Shown: positions 39,550-46,944 of the stretch, piece after piece
Layout of the letters: each line of letters starts with the position of its first letter
How positions within the stretch are numbered: position 1 is the first letter of the stretch
From: Ferirhizobium litorale
GTDB lineage: Bacteria > Pseudomonadota > Alphaproteobacteria > Rhizobiales > Rhizobiaceae
Direction: 5' to 3'
NCBI GenBank assembly: GCA_030028905.1
Contig: JALDYZ010000002.1
Location: 558,001 to 622,000 of the forward strand
DNA: 64,000 bases
Notes under the pieces: generated by a model
Seen by the model: only the letters and a program-made list of their open reading frames with translations
Told to the model about the DNA's origin: nothing
Database searches by the model: none
Program-made: the position numbers and the translations under genes

Positions 39550-40293
39550 CTACTTGATCAGCCCTATCCTCAGCGCCCGTGCCACCGCCTGCGTCCTGTT
39601 GACCGTGTCGAGCTTCTTGGCGGCGCGGTTCAGGTAGTGGTTGACGGTGTGCTCGGAGAGGGAAAGGATCTCGGAGATTTCCACGCTGGTCTTGCCGGCC
39701 GCGGTCCAGGTCAGGCAATCGATTTCCCGTTCGGTCAGGGTGTCGGTAACCTTGGCGTCCTGTTTGCGGATCTCGGCAAGCCGGTCGTAGATGTGCTGCG
39801 CGAAGAAACCGAGTTCCATCGTTTCCCTGAATGAGAACAGCTCCCGGTCGCCCATGAAGGAAACGGCGCCGCGCATCCCGGACGCGTCAAAGGTGGGAAA
39901 ACATGCGCCACGCGGTAGCCGGAAGCGTTCGCAGAGGGCAATCACCAGTTCATCCTTGCCGTCGCGCCGGCCCTTGGCGAGCTCCGGCACATTGACGACG
40001 AACGGCAGGGTCGAGCGCCGCAGATGATCCAGCACCGGGCTTTCGGCGCCCAGCCCCTCCTGATCGCAGATGGCAAGCATTTCCGCCGGCCAGCTGGATA
40101 GAACCGTGCTGCTGGCGAATTCGCAGGCGGATGCGGCCGGAAGGTTGAGCACCATGAAGGCGCGCGCGCCATATGCCTCGGTGAGCTTGCGCATGAATCG
40201 GAAGACATCGAACTGCGTCCGCAGACCGGAAATTTCCTCGACGTGCCGTTCGATGTCAAATGCACAATCCGGGCCGTCTTCAGCAAGAGCCAT
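39550..40293 (-). CDS. LuxR-family transcriptional regulator with autoinducer-binding-like domain (solo)
   Basis: A 247-residue regulator. The C-terminal HTH spans about 182-245: LTEREIDCLTWTAAGKTSVE, then ISEILSLSEHTVNHYLNRAA. The N-terminal half fits the autoinducer-binding fold but no luxI-type synthase is seen in the window. The start is ATG 40293. An inverted repeat AATACTT/AAGTATT lies just upstream (40326-40347). The ligand is unknown; the name solo is descriptive only. Confidence 0.87.
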   Translation of the reverse strand: MALAEDGPDCAFDIERHVEEISGLRTQFDVFRFMRKLTEAYGARAFMVLNLPAASACEFASSTVLSSWPAEMLAICDQEGLGAESPVLDHLRRSTLPFVVNVPELAKGRRDGKDELVIALCERFRLPRGACFPTFDASGMRGAVSFMGDRELFSFRETMELGFFAQHIYDRLAEIRKQDAKVTDTLTEREIDCLTWTAAGKTSVEISEILSLSEHTVNHYLNRAAKKLDTVNRTQAVARALRIGLIK

Positions 40294-40617
40294 TGTCGGC
40301 TTTCCCCTGCTGCCCGGGCACAACGAATACTTGGCTAATTAAGTATTTCTTAGTCATCAATACACATCCAGAACATGTCCCCGGTCGAAAGCGCCACGCC
40401 GCCGCCGGGCGCAAGTGACATACGAACATAATTGCAAATAAAAATACAACAAATACTGCCGATAGTAGCAAGTTTCCCCGCAGCCAAGGGTCGTCGTCAT
40501 CCAGTGCCAGTCCGGCGCAAGTGCAGCGACCATCGATCATCTGTGCCAGAACGATACACTTCTGCAGCGCCACTCGCCCCGCAGAAGTGCTCAAAAGCCG
40601 GTGAATGCAGGAGACAG
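40294..40617. other. 324-bp gap upstream of luxR
   Basis: The gap holds the inverted repeat and AT-rich DNA (40315-40460) likely to contain the luxR promoter. Otherwise nothing is recognised. Confidence 0.5.
40326..40347. promoter_or_regulatory. Inverted repeat AATACTT-N8-AAGTATT upstream of luxR
   Basis: A perfect 7-bp inverted repeat centred 43 bp upstream of the LuxR start codon, inside AT-rich DNA. Possible operator for autoregulation; no consensus known to me. Confidence 0.45.
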
Positions 40618-41448
40618 CTATCGCCGCGGCCCAAGCCTGACGTTCATGTCACGCATGATGCCCACGGCCGCATCGCGCACAAGGGGAGCCCAGACTTCCA
40701 GATCGGACTTCTTCACCCGGTAGGCCGGGCCGGTGACGGACACCCCGCCTATGAAGGAGAGGTCATCCGAGGCAATGGCGGCGGCGACACAACTGATGCC
40801 GCTCTCGTGCTCCTCCAGATCGAAGGCATGCCCCCTTTTGCGAATCACGGCGATATCGGCCAGCAATGAGCTTGCATCGGCATGGGTGGCTTCGGTGAAG
40901 GGGTGGAAATCGATCTGCCGCACGAGTTCTGAAAGGGGCGCGTCTTTCATCGCCGAAAGCGCCGCCTTGCCGATGCCGGTGCAATAGAGCGGCGAGGCAT
41001 TGCCGATCTGCGAATACATGCGAACCGCCGATTGGCGGCCTTCGACCTTGTCGACATAGACGATCGTATTGCCGCGAAGCGCGCCGAGATGCACGGTCTC
41101 ACCGGTCATGTCGTGCAGAGCGCGCAGATGCGGCTCGGCGATCGAACGGAAATCGTTGCGCGCCCAGCTACGCGCCGCGAGACTGAGCAGCCGCAGGCCC
41201 GGCGCATAGGTCATGTCGCGCCGCAGATCCAGCAAACCCTCCTCAACCAGATGGCTCAGCTGGCGATGGAGCGTGCCGCGTGGCTGGCCGGACTTCGCCA
41301 GGATCTCTGTGAAGCGCAACGGCTCGTCGGCTTCCGCCACCAGATCGAGGATCGCCATGACCTTGCCGAGCGTGCCCGTTCCGGTACTGATCTCCGCCTG
41401 CTCTTGCCGCGGCTCGCGGGGCGTTCCGATTCTAGGGTCTGGCAACAT
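40618..41448 (-). CDS. IclR-family transcriptional regulator
   Basis: A 276-residue regulator. A winged HTH covers about residues 22-85 (GTLGKVMAILDLVAEADEPLRFTEILAKSG region) and an effector-binding IclR domain follows (LYCTGIGKAALSAM, EEHESGISCVAAAI). Start: ATG 41448; upstream frame codons are not convincing. It is divergent from the sugar-acid operon, and the gap carries repeated GTTCCACATA sites, so it likely regulates that operon and itself. Confidence 0.92.
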   Translation of the reverse strand: MLPDPRIGTPREPRQEQAEISTGTGTLGKVMAILDLVAEADEPLRFTEILAKSGQPRGTLHRQLSHLVEEGLLDLRRDMTYAPGLRLLSLAARSWARNDFRSIAEPHLRALHDMTGETVHLGALRGNTIVYVDKVEGRQSAVRMYSQIGNASPLYCTGIGKAALSAMKDAPLSELVRQIDFHPFTEATHADASSLLADIAVIRKRGHAFDLEEHESGISCVAAAIASDDLSFIGGVSVTGPAYRVKKSDLEVWAPLVRDAAVGIMRDMNVRLGPRR

Positions 41449-41514
41449 GGCGAGGCTATCCGTTTCGTGGAACACGTCGCTGCCGCTTGACAGCCGTACG
41501 ACTATTATCCGATA

Positions 41515-41551
41515 GTTCCACATAGTCAAATCAAGTTCCACATATCGGAAC
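41515..41551. promoter_or_regulatory. Likely IclR operator: tandem GTTCCACATA repeats plus palindrome
   Basis: GTTCCACATA occurs twice, 20 bp apart (41515-41524 and 41535-41544), i.e. two helical turns. The second copy forms a GTTCC-N7-GGAAC palindrome (41535-41551). An inverted GTGGAAC copy at 41467-41473 adds a third half-site. The arrangement in the divergent gap fits an IclR-type operator. Confidence 0.65.
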
Positions 41552-41626
41552 AATTTGCCGGATCAGTCTTCTCGGGAGGAGCCTGTCCGACCGTTGCGCG
41601 AGGCAAAAAGAAGGACAGGTTCGATC

Positions 41627-42397
41627 ATGGCGTCTCAGCCTGGGCAGTTTCCCGATCTCAGGGGTCGTGGCATCCTCGTTACCGGAGGTGGTTCCGGCAT
41701 CGGGGCCGCGCTGGTCGAGGGGTTTGCTCGCCAGGGCGCGCGGGTCGCCTTTTTCGATATCGCCGAAACCGAGAGCCGTGAGCTTGCAGCACGCCTGTCT
41801 GCCGAGGTCGAGCACCCCGTCCATTTCCTGCCGACCGACCTGCGCGATGTTTCGGCAATCCGGGCATCGGTGAACAAGGCCGCCGAGGCGATCGGGGCGA
41901 TCGGCGTGCTGGTCAACAATGCCGGCTGGGACGACCGCCATGACCTCGAGACCGCCGACGAAGCCTATTGGGACGCCAACCAGGCGGTGAACCTCAAGCA
42001 CCACTTCTTTACGACGCAGGCTGTCCTGCCGCACATGCGGGCAGCAGGGCGCGGATCGATCGTCAACATGTCGTCGATCGCCTACCTGTTGCACATGGGC
42101 GACTTGCCGGCCTATGCGGCGGCCAAGGCGGGCATCGTCGGCCTTACGAAGAGCCTCGCCGGAAAGCTCGGCCCGGAGAAAATCCGGGTCAATTGCATCA
42201 TGCCCGGCATGATCGTCACCGAGCGGCAGAAACGCCTGTGGCTGACCGAGGAAGGCGTGAAGACCATGCTGGACCGGCAGTGCCTGAAACGCATACTGAC
42301 GGCAGAGGACCTCGTCGGGCCCTGCCTTTTCCTAGCATCCGACTGTTCGGCCGGCATGACGGCGCAGTCGATCATCGTTGACGGAGGCATATTCTGA
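41627..42397 (+). CDS. SDR-family oxidoreductase, probable sugar (galactose-type) dehydrogenase
   Basis: A 256-residue short-chain dehydrogenase. The NAD(P) motif TGGGSGIG is at 19-26 and the NNAG motif at 97-100. The catalytic Ser150, Tyr163 and Lys167 (S-x12-Y-x3-K) are all present. It is the first gene of an operon that goes on to dgoK (overlap 1 base), dgoA and a lactonase. Oxidation of a sugar such as D-galactose to a lactone is inferred from context; L-fucose or arabinose-type substrates remain possible. Confidence 0.88.
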   Translation: MASQPGQFPDLRGRGILVTGGGSGIGAALVEGFARQGARVAFFDIAETESRELAARLSAEVEHPVHFLPTDLRDVSAIRASVNKAAEAIGAIGVLVNNAGWDDRHDLETADEAYWDANQAVNLKHHFFTTQAVLPHMRAAGRGSIVNMSSIAYLLHMGDLPAYAAAKAGIVGLTKSLAGKLGPEKIRVNCIMPGMIVTERQKRLWLTEEGVKTMLDRQCLKRILTAEDLVGPCLFLASDCSAGMTAQSIIVDGGIF

Positions 42398-43326
42398 TGA
42401 CCACCCCCGCCTATGTGGCAGTCGACTGGGGCACGAGCAGTTTCCGTCTGTGGCTGATGGCCGCAGACGACCGCGTGCTCGCCGAGCGGCGCAGCGGCGA
42501 AGGCATGACGACGGCCGCCCGGCTGGGCTTTGCCGGGGTGCTGGACGCGCATCTCGACGCGGTCAAGGCGCCGGCGGACCTGCCGGTCATCGTCTGCGGC
42601 ATGGCCGGCGCCCGCCAGGGCTGGATCGAGGCCGGCTATGTGGACGTGCCCTGCGCGCTGTCTGCCGTGCTCGACGGCGCCGTCTCCGTGCCCGGCACCA
42701 AGCGCGATGTCCGCATACTTCCCGGGCTCGCGCAGCGTTCCGGAACGCCCGACGTCATGCGTGGCGAAGAGACCCAGTTGCTCGGCGCGCTCTCGACATT
42801 CGGTGACGGCGAGCGCCACGTCTGCATGCCCGGCACGCACTCCAAGTGGGTGCACGTCGCGAACGGCGCCGTCACCGGCTTCTCGACCTTCATGACCGGC
42901 GAGCTCTTCGACGTGATCTCGAAGCATTCCATTCTCGCGCATACGCTCGCCGGAGCGGAAGGGTCCGACGCCGCCGAATTCGGCGAGGCCGCGGAAGCCG
43001 CCTTCCGCCAACCGGCACTGGCGACCAACTTCTTCTTCGGCATCCGCGCCGCCCAACTGCTCAACGGCCTGGGACCGACCGCTGCCCAATCGCGCCTCTC
43101 CGGCACGCTGCTCGGGCTCGAGCTTGCCGGGGCCCATGCCGCGGCCAAGCCCGGCACCGCCATCGCGCTTGTCGCCTCCGGACGATTGCAGTCGCTTTAC
43201 GAGGCCGCCTTCCAGCGTCTCGGACTTGAATACGCAACCATCGACGCCGACGATGCGGTGCGCCGCGGCCTTGCCGCCGCCGCCCGCAGCATCTGGCCAC
43301 AGCAACAGGAAAGCCACACCGCATGA
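42397..43326 (+). CDS. dgoK: 2-dehydro-3-deoxygalactonokinase
   Basis: A 309-residue sugar-acid kinase that phosphorylates 2-keto-3-deoxygalactonate. It opens with the ASKHA-like phosphate loop VAVDWGTSSFRLWL and has the CMPGTHSKWV block typical of DgoK. It overlaps the SDR stop by one base (TGATG) and dgoA by four (ATGA), so the three are translationally coupled. Confidence 0.93.
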   Translation: MTTPAYVAVDWGTSSFRLWLMAADDRVLAERRSGEGMTTAARLGFAGVLDAHLDAVKAPADLPVIVCGMAGARQGWIEAGYVDVPCALSAVLDGAVSVPGTKRDVRILPGLAQRSGTPDVMRGEETQLLGALSTFGDGERHVCMPGTHSKWVHVANGAVTGFSTFMTGELFDVISKHSILAHTLAGAEGSDAAEFGEAAEAAFRQPALATNFFFGIRAAQLLNGLGPTAAQSRLSGTLLGLELAGAHAAAKPGTAIALVASGRLQSLYEAAFQRLGLEYATIDADDAVRRGLAAAARSIWPQQQESHTA

Positions 43327-43955
43327 ACCGCATTCCCTTCCCGGACATGAAGTATCCGCTGATCGCGATCCTGCGCGGGTTGAAACCGCAGGAAACCGAA
43401 GGCGTGGTCGGCGCGCTGATCGAAAACGGCTTCACAGCCATCGAGATCCCGCTCAATTCACCGGAGCCGTTCAAATCGATCGAGATCGCCGCAAAAATGG
43501 CGCCGGCCGATTGCCTGATCGGCGCGGGAACCGTGCTGACCGTCGCCGACGTCGACCGGCTGGATGCCGCCGGCGGCCGCCTGCTGGTCACCCCGAACGT
43601 CGAGCCCGAGGTGATCATCCGCGCCCGCGACAAGGGCATGGTGACGATGCCCGGCGTCTTTACGCCGACCGAAGCGCTCTCGGCGGCCCGCGCCGGTGCG
43701 ACGGGCCTGAAATTCTTCCCGGCAAGCGTGCTCGGTCCCGCCGGTATCACGGCCATCCGCGCCATCCTGCCACCGGAACTGGTGATTGCCGCGGTCGGCG
43801 GGGTCTCCGACAAGAATTTCGGCGAATACCGCCAGGCTGGCATCCACGCCTTCGGGCTCGGATCCAGCCTCTACAAGCCCGGCATGGATGCCAAGGAAGT
43901 GGCCGAACGTGCCCGCCTCTCGCTGGCCGCCTATGATGCCGCGAAGGGAGCCTGA
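43323..43955 (+). CDS. dgoA: 2-dehydro-3-deoxy-6-phosphogalactonate aldolase
   Basis: A 210-residue class I aldolase that splits KDPGal to pyruvate and glyceraldehyde 3-phosphate. The Schiff-base lysine is K130 in TGLKFFPAS and the general base Glu41 in TAIEIPLN, at the places expected for DgoA. It overlaps dgoK by four bases and stops four bases before the lactonase. Confidence 0.95.
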   Translation: MNRIPFPDMKYPLIAILRGLKPQETEGVVGALIENGFTAIEIPLNSPEPFKSIEIAAKMAPADCLIGAGTVLTVADVDRLDAAGGRLLVTPNVEPEVIIRARDKGMVTMPGVFTPTEALSAARAGATGLKFFPASVLGPAGITAIRAILPPELVIAAVGGVSDKNFGEYRQAGIHAFGLGSSLYKPGMDAKEVAERARLSLAAYDAAKGA

Positions 43956-43959
43956 GCCA

Positions 43960-44847
43960 ATGACCGAAGTTTTCGAATTCCGCGGCCGGGTGCTCTGCGA
44001 AGCACGCCTGATGCTCGGAGAAGGCCCGACCTACGATCCGGCGACCGACACGACGTGGTGGTTTAACATCAAGGGGAAGGAACTGCATGAGCTGCACCTG
44101 ACAAGCGGCCGCAAGACGGTGCATCCGCTGCCGATGATGGCAAGCGTGCTGGCCCGCATCGACAGCGCGCGTCAACTGATCGCCTCCGAGGACGGCCTGT
44201 TCCTGCGCGACACCGCCACCGGGGCGCTGACACCCCACGCCAAACTCGAATCCGACGTGCTCGGCAACCGCTCAAACGACGGACGCGTTCACCCCTCCGG
44301 CGCACTTTGGATCGGTACCATGGGCAAGCATGCGGAGGATGGTGCCGGCGCCATCTACCACGTCGCAAAGGGCGTCGTGACCAGGCTCTTCGACAGCATC
44401 AGCATTCCGAACGCCATCTGCTTCACTGCCGATGGAACGATCGGCTACTTCGCCGACAGCAAGGCCAACGTGCTAAAGAAGGTGGCGCTGGACCCGGCGA
44501 CCGGCCTGCCGACCGCTAAGCCTGAGGTATTCCTTGCCTCCCCCCCAAGCGGGATCGAGTTTGATGGCGCCGTCTGCGATGCCGATGGGTACATCTGGAA
44601 CGCCAGCTGGAACGGCTCGGGCGTCGATCGTTATGCCGCTGACGGAACCCATGTCGCACATTACAAGGTGCCTGCCCGCCAGACCACCTGCCCCGCCTTC
44701 ATCGGTGCTGCAGCCGACCGGCTGCTGGTGACGTCGGCCTGGGCCGACATGGACGACGCGGCGCGCGCTGCAGATCCACTGGCGGGGGCGACCTTCGAGC
44801 TCGGCATTCCCGTCAAAGGCATCTTCGATAGGCCCTACATTCTATAG
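43960..44847 (+). CDS. SMP-30/gluconolactonase family lactonase
   Basis: A 295-residue beta-propeller lactonase. The metal-ligand Glu21 lies in LGEGPTYD and later motifs are RSNDGRVHPSGALWIGTM and IPNAICFTADG. It probably opens the lactone made by the SDR. It closes the operon four bases after dgoA. The dehydratase (dgoD) that would convert galactonate to the DgoK substrate is not in the window. Confidence 0.9.
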   Translation: MTEVFEFRGRVLCEARLMLGEGPTYDPATDTTWWFNIKGKELHELHLTSGRKTVHPLPMMASVLARIDSARQLIASEDGLFLRDTATGALTPHAKLESDVLGNRSNDGRVHPSGALWIGTMGKHAEDGAGAIYHVAKGVVTRLFDSISIPNAICFTADGTIGYFADSKANVLKKVALDPATGLPTAKPEVFLASPPSGIEFDGAVCDADGYIWNASWNGSGVDRYAADGTHVAHYKVPARQTTCPAFIGAAADRLLVTSAWADMDDAARAADPLAGATFELGIPVKGIFDRPYIL

Positions 44848-44920
44848 AGCCAGCTGGCCCGGGTGAGCGCCGGCGGTACGCCGCCGCCGCAGGGCTGCAC
44901 AGATCCCGCACAAGTTTCAG

Positions 44921-44949
44921 TTGACATCCTACCTACTAGTAGGTATATA
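44921..44949 (+). promoter_or_regulatory. tetR promoter with operator in the spacer; leaderless start
   Basis: TTGACA (44921-44926), 17 bases, TATATA (44944-44949) is near-consensus. The 16-bp palindrome TACCTACTAGTAGGTA (44930-44945) fills the spacer. The ATG of tetR is at 44956, six bases after the -10, so the predicted transcript begins at or next to the start codon. Confidence 0.75.
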
Positions 44950-44955
44950 GGTGTC

Positions 44956-45555
44956 ATGACGAATTTGACGACTACCGCCGACGAAATCGTGACATGCGCC
45001 CATGCGCTGATGATGAACCGTGGCTACAACGGCTTCAGCTATGCCGACGTTTCCGAGACCGTCGGCATTCGCAAGGCCAGCATTCACCACCATTTTCCTA
45101 CCAAGGCGGATCTCGCCGTCCGGGTGGTGGCGCAATACCGCAAACAGGTGCGCGACAGCATCGCCGGGCTTTCGCAGACGATCCCCGCACCGGACGATCA
45201 GTTGCGCGCCTATGTGGAATATTGGGAAAGCTGCGTTGCCACCGGCACCCAGACGTTCTGCGTCTGCGCGATGCTCGCGGCCGAGATCCCGGCCCTGCCG
45301 GAGAATGTCGCCAACGAGGTGCGCGCCCATTTCAGGGACCTCATCGGCTGGCTCGCATCGGTCATTGCCGCGGCCGACGCCGCCGGCAAGGCCAGGCTGG
45401 AAAAGAGGGCGGAGGTCGAGGCGGAAGCCTTCGCCGCCGCCATCCACGGCGGCATGCTGGCGGCACGCGCGTTTGGTTCCGCTGACGCATTCCGATCGGC
45501 AGCGCACACGGCTCTCGATCGTATTCTGGTACCCATCCAACATCACGGGGGATAA
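44956..45555 (+). CDS. TetR-family transcriptional regulator
   Basis: A 199-residue TetR regulator. The N-terminal HTH reads GYNGFSYADVSETVGIRKAS, with the recognition helix in IRKASIHHHFPTKADL, which is the family's typical YxHFxxKxxL-like end. It autoregulates by inference, because a palindrome occurs in its own promoter and in front of the next gene. It probably responds to a small molecule, and controls the MAPEG gene. No Shine-Dalgarno at normal spacing is present. Confidence 0.9.
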   Translation: MTNLTTTADEIVTCAHALMMNRGYNGFSYADVSETVGIRKASIHHHFPTKADLAVRVVAQYRKQVRDSIAGLSQTIPAPDDQLRAYVEYWESCVATGTQTFCVCAMLAAEIPALPENVANEVRAHFRDLIGWLASVIAAADAAGKARLEKRAEVEAEAFAAAIHGGMLAARAFGSADAFRSAAHTALDRILVPIQHHGG

Positions 45556-45580
45556 CCACCCCTTTTTTCGACAACTACCC

Positions 45581-45596
45581 TACCAACCAGTAGGTA
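45581..45596 (+). promoter_or_regulatory. Second TetR operator in front of the MAPEG gene
   Basis: The sequence TACCAACCAGTAGGTA matches the tetR operator at 14 of 16 positions. It lies 15 bp upstream of the MAPEG ATG and overlaps a possible -10. Confidence 0.7.
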
Positions 45597-45611
45597 TACA
45601 AGGAAACCAAA

Positions 45612-46004
45612 ATGACCCCCGAACTGTCCATTCTCGCGGCGCTGGCCGTCATCACCCTGATCCTGCCGGTCGTCTACAGTGCCCTCTTTTCCAAGCAGGT
45701 CGGCCAGGCCGTGCTGTCGAGCAACCGCGAAAACGCACCGGAGCCAACTGGCGCCGCCGGCCGATTGAAGCGCGCCCACGCAAATCTCATCGAAAACCTG
45801 GTGCCGTTTGCAGCGGTGGTCCTCGTAGCCCATGCCGCCGGGGTCTCGAACACCATCACTATCGCCGGGGCCTGGATTTTCCTCGCCGCCCGACTGACCC
45901 ACATCGCGGTCTACTTCGCCGGCATAACCGGCATACGTACCGTTGCCTATTTCGTCAGCCTGCTCGGCAGCTTCATGATCGCCAGCCAGATCTGGCTGGG
46001 GTAA
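45612..46004 (+). CDS. MAPEG-family membrane protein
   Basis: A 130-residue four-helix membrane protein of the MAPEG family (glutathione transferase-like or structural). RLKRAHANLIENLVPFAAVVLVAHAAG in the second helix region contains the family ERxxxA/N-E-N-like motif. AAGGAA lies just before the ATG. It follows tetR by 56 bp, with a matching operator, so a detoxification response is suggested by analogy. The substrate is unknown. Confidence 0.88.
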   Translation: MTPELSILAALAVITLILPVVYSALFSKQVGQAVLSSNRENAPEPTGAAGRLKRAHANLIENLVPFAAVVLVAHAAGVSNTITIAGAWIFLAARLTHIAVYFAGITGIRTVAYFVSLLGSFMIASQIWLG

Positions 46005-46156
46005 ACCCCTGGCAAGCTTGGCCAAAGCTGCCGCTGCGGCGCTCGTCCCGAGCCAGCAGCGGCAGCACGACCTCCGAGCTGCCGCTCATGGCAATCCTGC
46101 CGCGCATTGTCGCGAAAAGTTCCAAAATTTCTTGAGCCGGGCGTTGTATTTTTTTC

Positions 46157-46182
46157 GGAACCAAACCGCGCTCCGTGCCATT
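46157..46182 (+). promoter_or_regulatory. Possible EcfG/RpoE2 general-stress promoter of the PRC-barrel gene
   Basis: GGAAC (46157-46161), 19 bases, TT (46181-46182) fits the GGAAC-N18/19-TT consensus for the alphaproteobacterial general-stress sigma factor. It lies about 95 bp upstream of the PRC-barrel start. Matches of this size also arise by chance. Confidence 0.45.
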
Positions 46183-46275
46183 TCCCCCTCGAACCGACGC
46201 TGTGAAGGAACGAGAAGTGCTCCTGCAACAGCGTCAAACGTTCATTCGATTTCGACCATGAAAGGCAGGTTCGAC

Positions 46276-46872
46276 ATGCTCAAGAAACTCTTCACGACCG
46301 CAGCCGCAGGCGCCCTTCTCGTGAGTGCGACGGCAGTTCCTACGGCCTTTGCCCAGGATACGACCGCTCCTGCTCCCGCTGCCCCCGAAACTCCGGCAGT
46401 GACCGAGCCTGCCATGCCTGACGCCTCGGGCGGCACCACGGCAACGGCGCCTTCCACCGAAGCTGCTCCTATGACGTCGGCCACTTACCTGCCCGAGCAG
46501 GCTCCCGACCAGATCAGCGCCAACACCTATATCGGCCAGACCGTCTATAACGCCGCCGACGAGAATGTCGGTGAAATCAGCGACCTGATCATGGAGAAGG
46601 ACGGCGGCATCGTCGCAGCCGTGGTCGGCGTCGGTGGTTTCCTCGGCCTCGGCCAGAAGGATGTTGCCGTACCGATCGACAACATCGCCGTTGCCCAGGA
46701 CCCGACCGACGGCACATTGAAACTGACGACGACCGAATCGGCCGAAACTCTGAAGGCGGCGCCGGAATTCAAGACGCTGGCAATGGTCCAGTCCGAAAAG
46801 GACTCGGCAAACCAGCCGACCGGTTCGATCACGCCGAACAGCACGACGACCGCTCCGGCCGAGCCGCAGTAA
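46276..46872 (+). CDS. Secreted PRC-barrel domain protein
   Basis: A 198-residue protein with a signal peptide (residues 1-26, ending AFAQD). A Pro/Ala/Thr-rich low-complexity stretch to about 70 follows, then one PRC-barrel domain (about 85-155, YIGQTVYNAADENVGEISDL). A Thr/Ala-rich tail ends it. AGG precedes the ATG at 46276 by about six bases; an ATG at 46258 is an alternative. PRC-barrel proteins often act in stress; no direct function is known. A strong terminator follows. Confidence 0.85.
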   Translation: MLKKLFTTAAAGALLVSATAVPTAFAQDTTAPAPAAPETPAVTEPAMPDASGGTTATAPSTEAAPMTSATYLPEQAPDQISANTYIGQTVYNAADENVGEISDLIMEKDGGIVAAVVGVGGFLGLGQKDVAVPIDNIAVAQDPTDGTLKLTTTESAETLKAAPEFKTLAMVQSEKDSANQPTGSITPNSTTTAPAEPQ

Positions 46873-46911
46873 ACAGTTGATCCCCGATGCCGGATCCAGT
46901 TCCGGCCAACT

Positions 46912-46940
46912 GGCGGCGCCACACCGGCGCCGCCTTTTTG
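46912..46940 (+). terminator. Rho-independent terminator after the PRC-barrel gene
   Basis: A 9-bp GC stem GGCGGCGCC / GGCGCCGCC (46912-46920, 46926-46934) with loop ACACC, then TTTTT. It separates converging PRC-barrel and mttB-like genes. Confidence 0.9.
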
Positions 46941-46944
46941 CTGG

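Noticed and set aside
44871-44883. CGGCG/CGCCG hairpin after the lactonase gene as terminator
   Set aside because: Short stem with three-base loop and no T-run; too weak to call.
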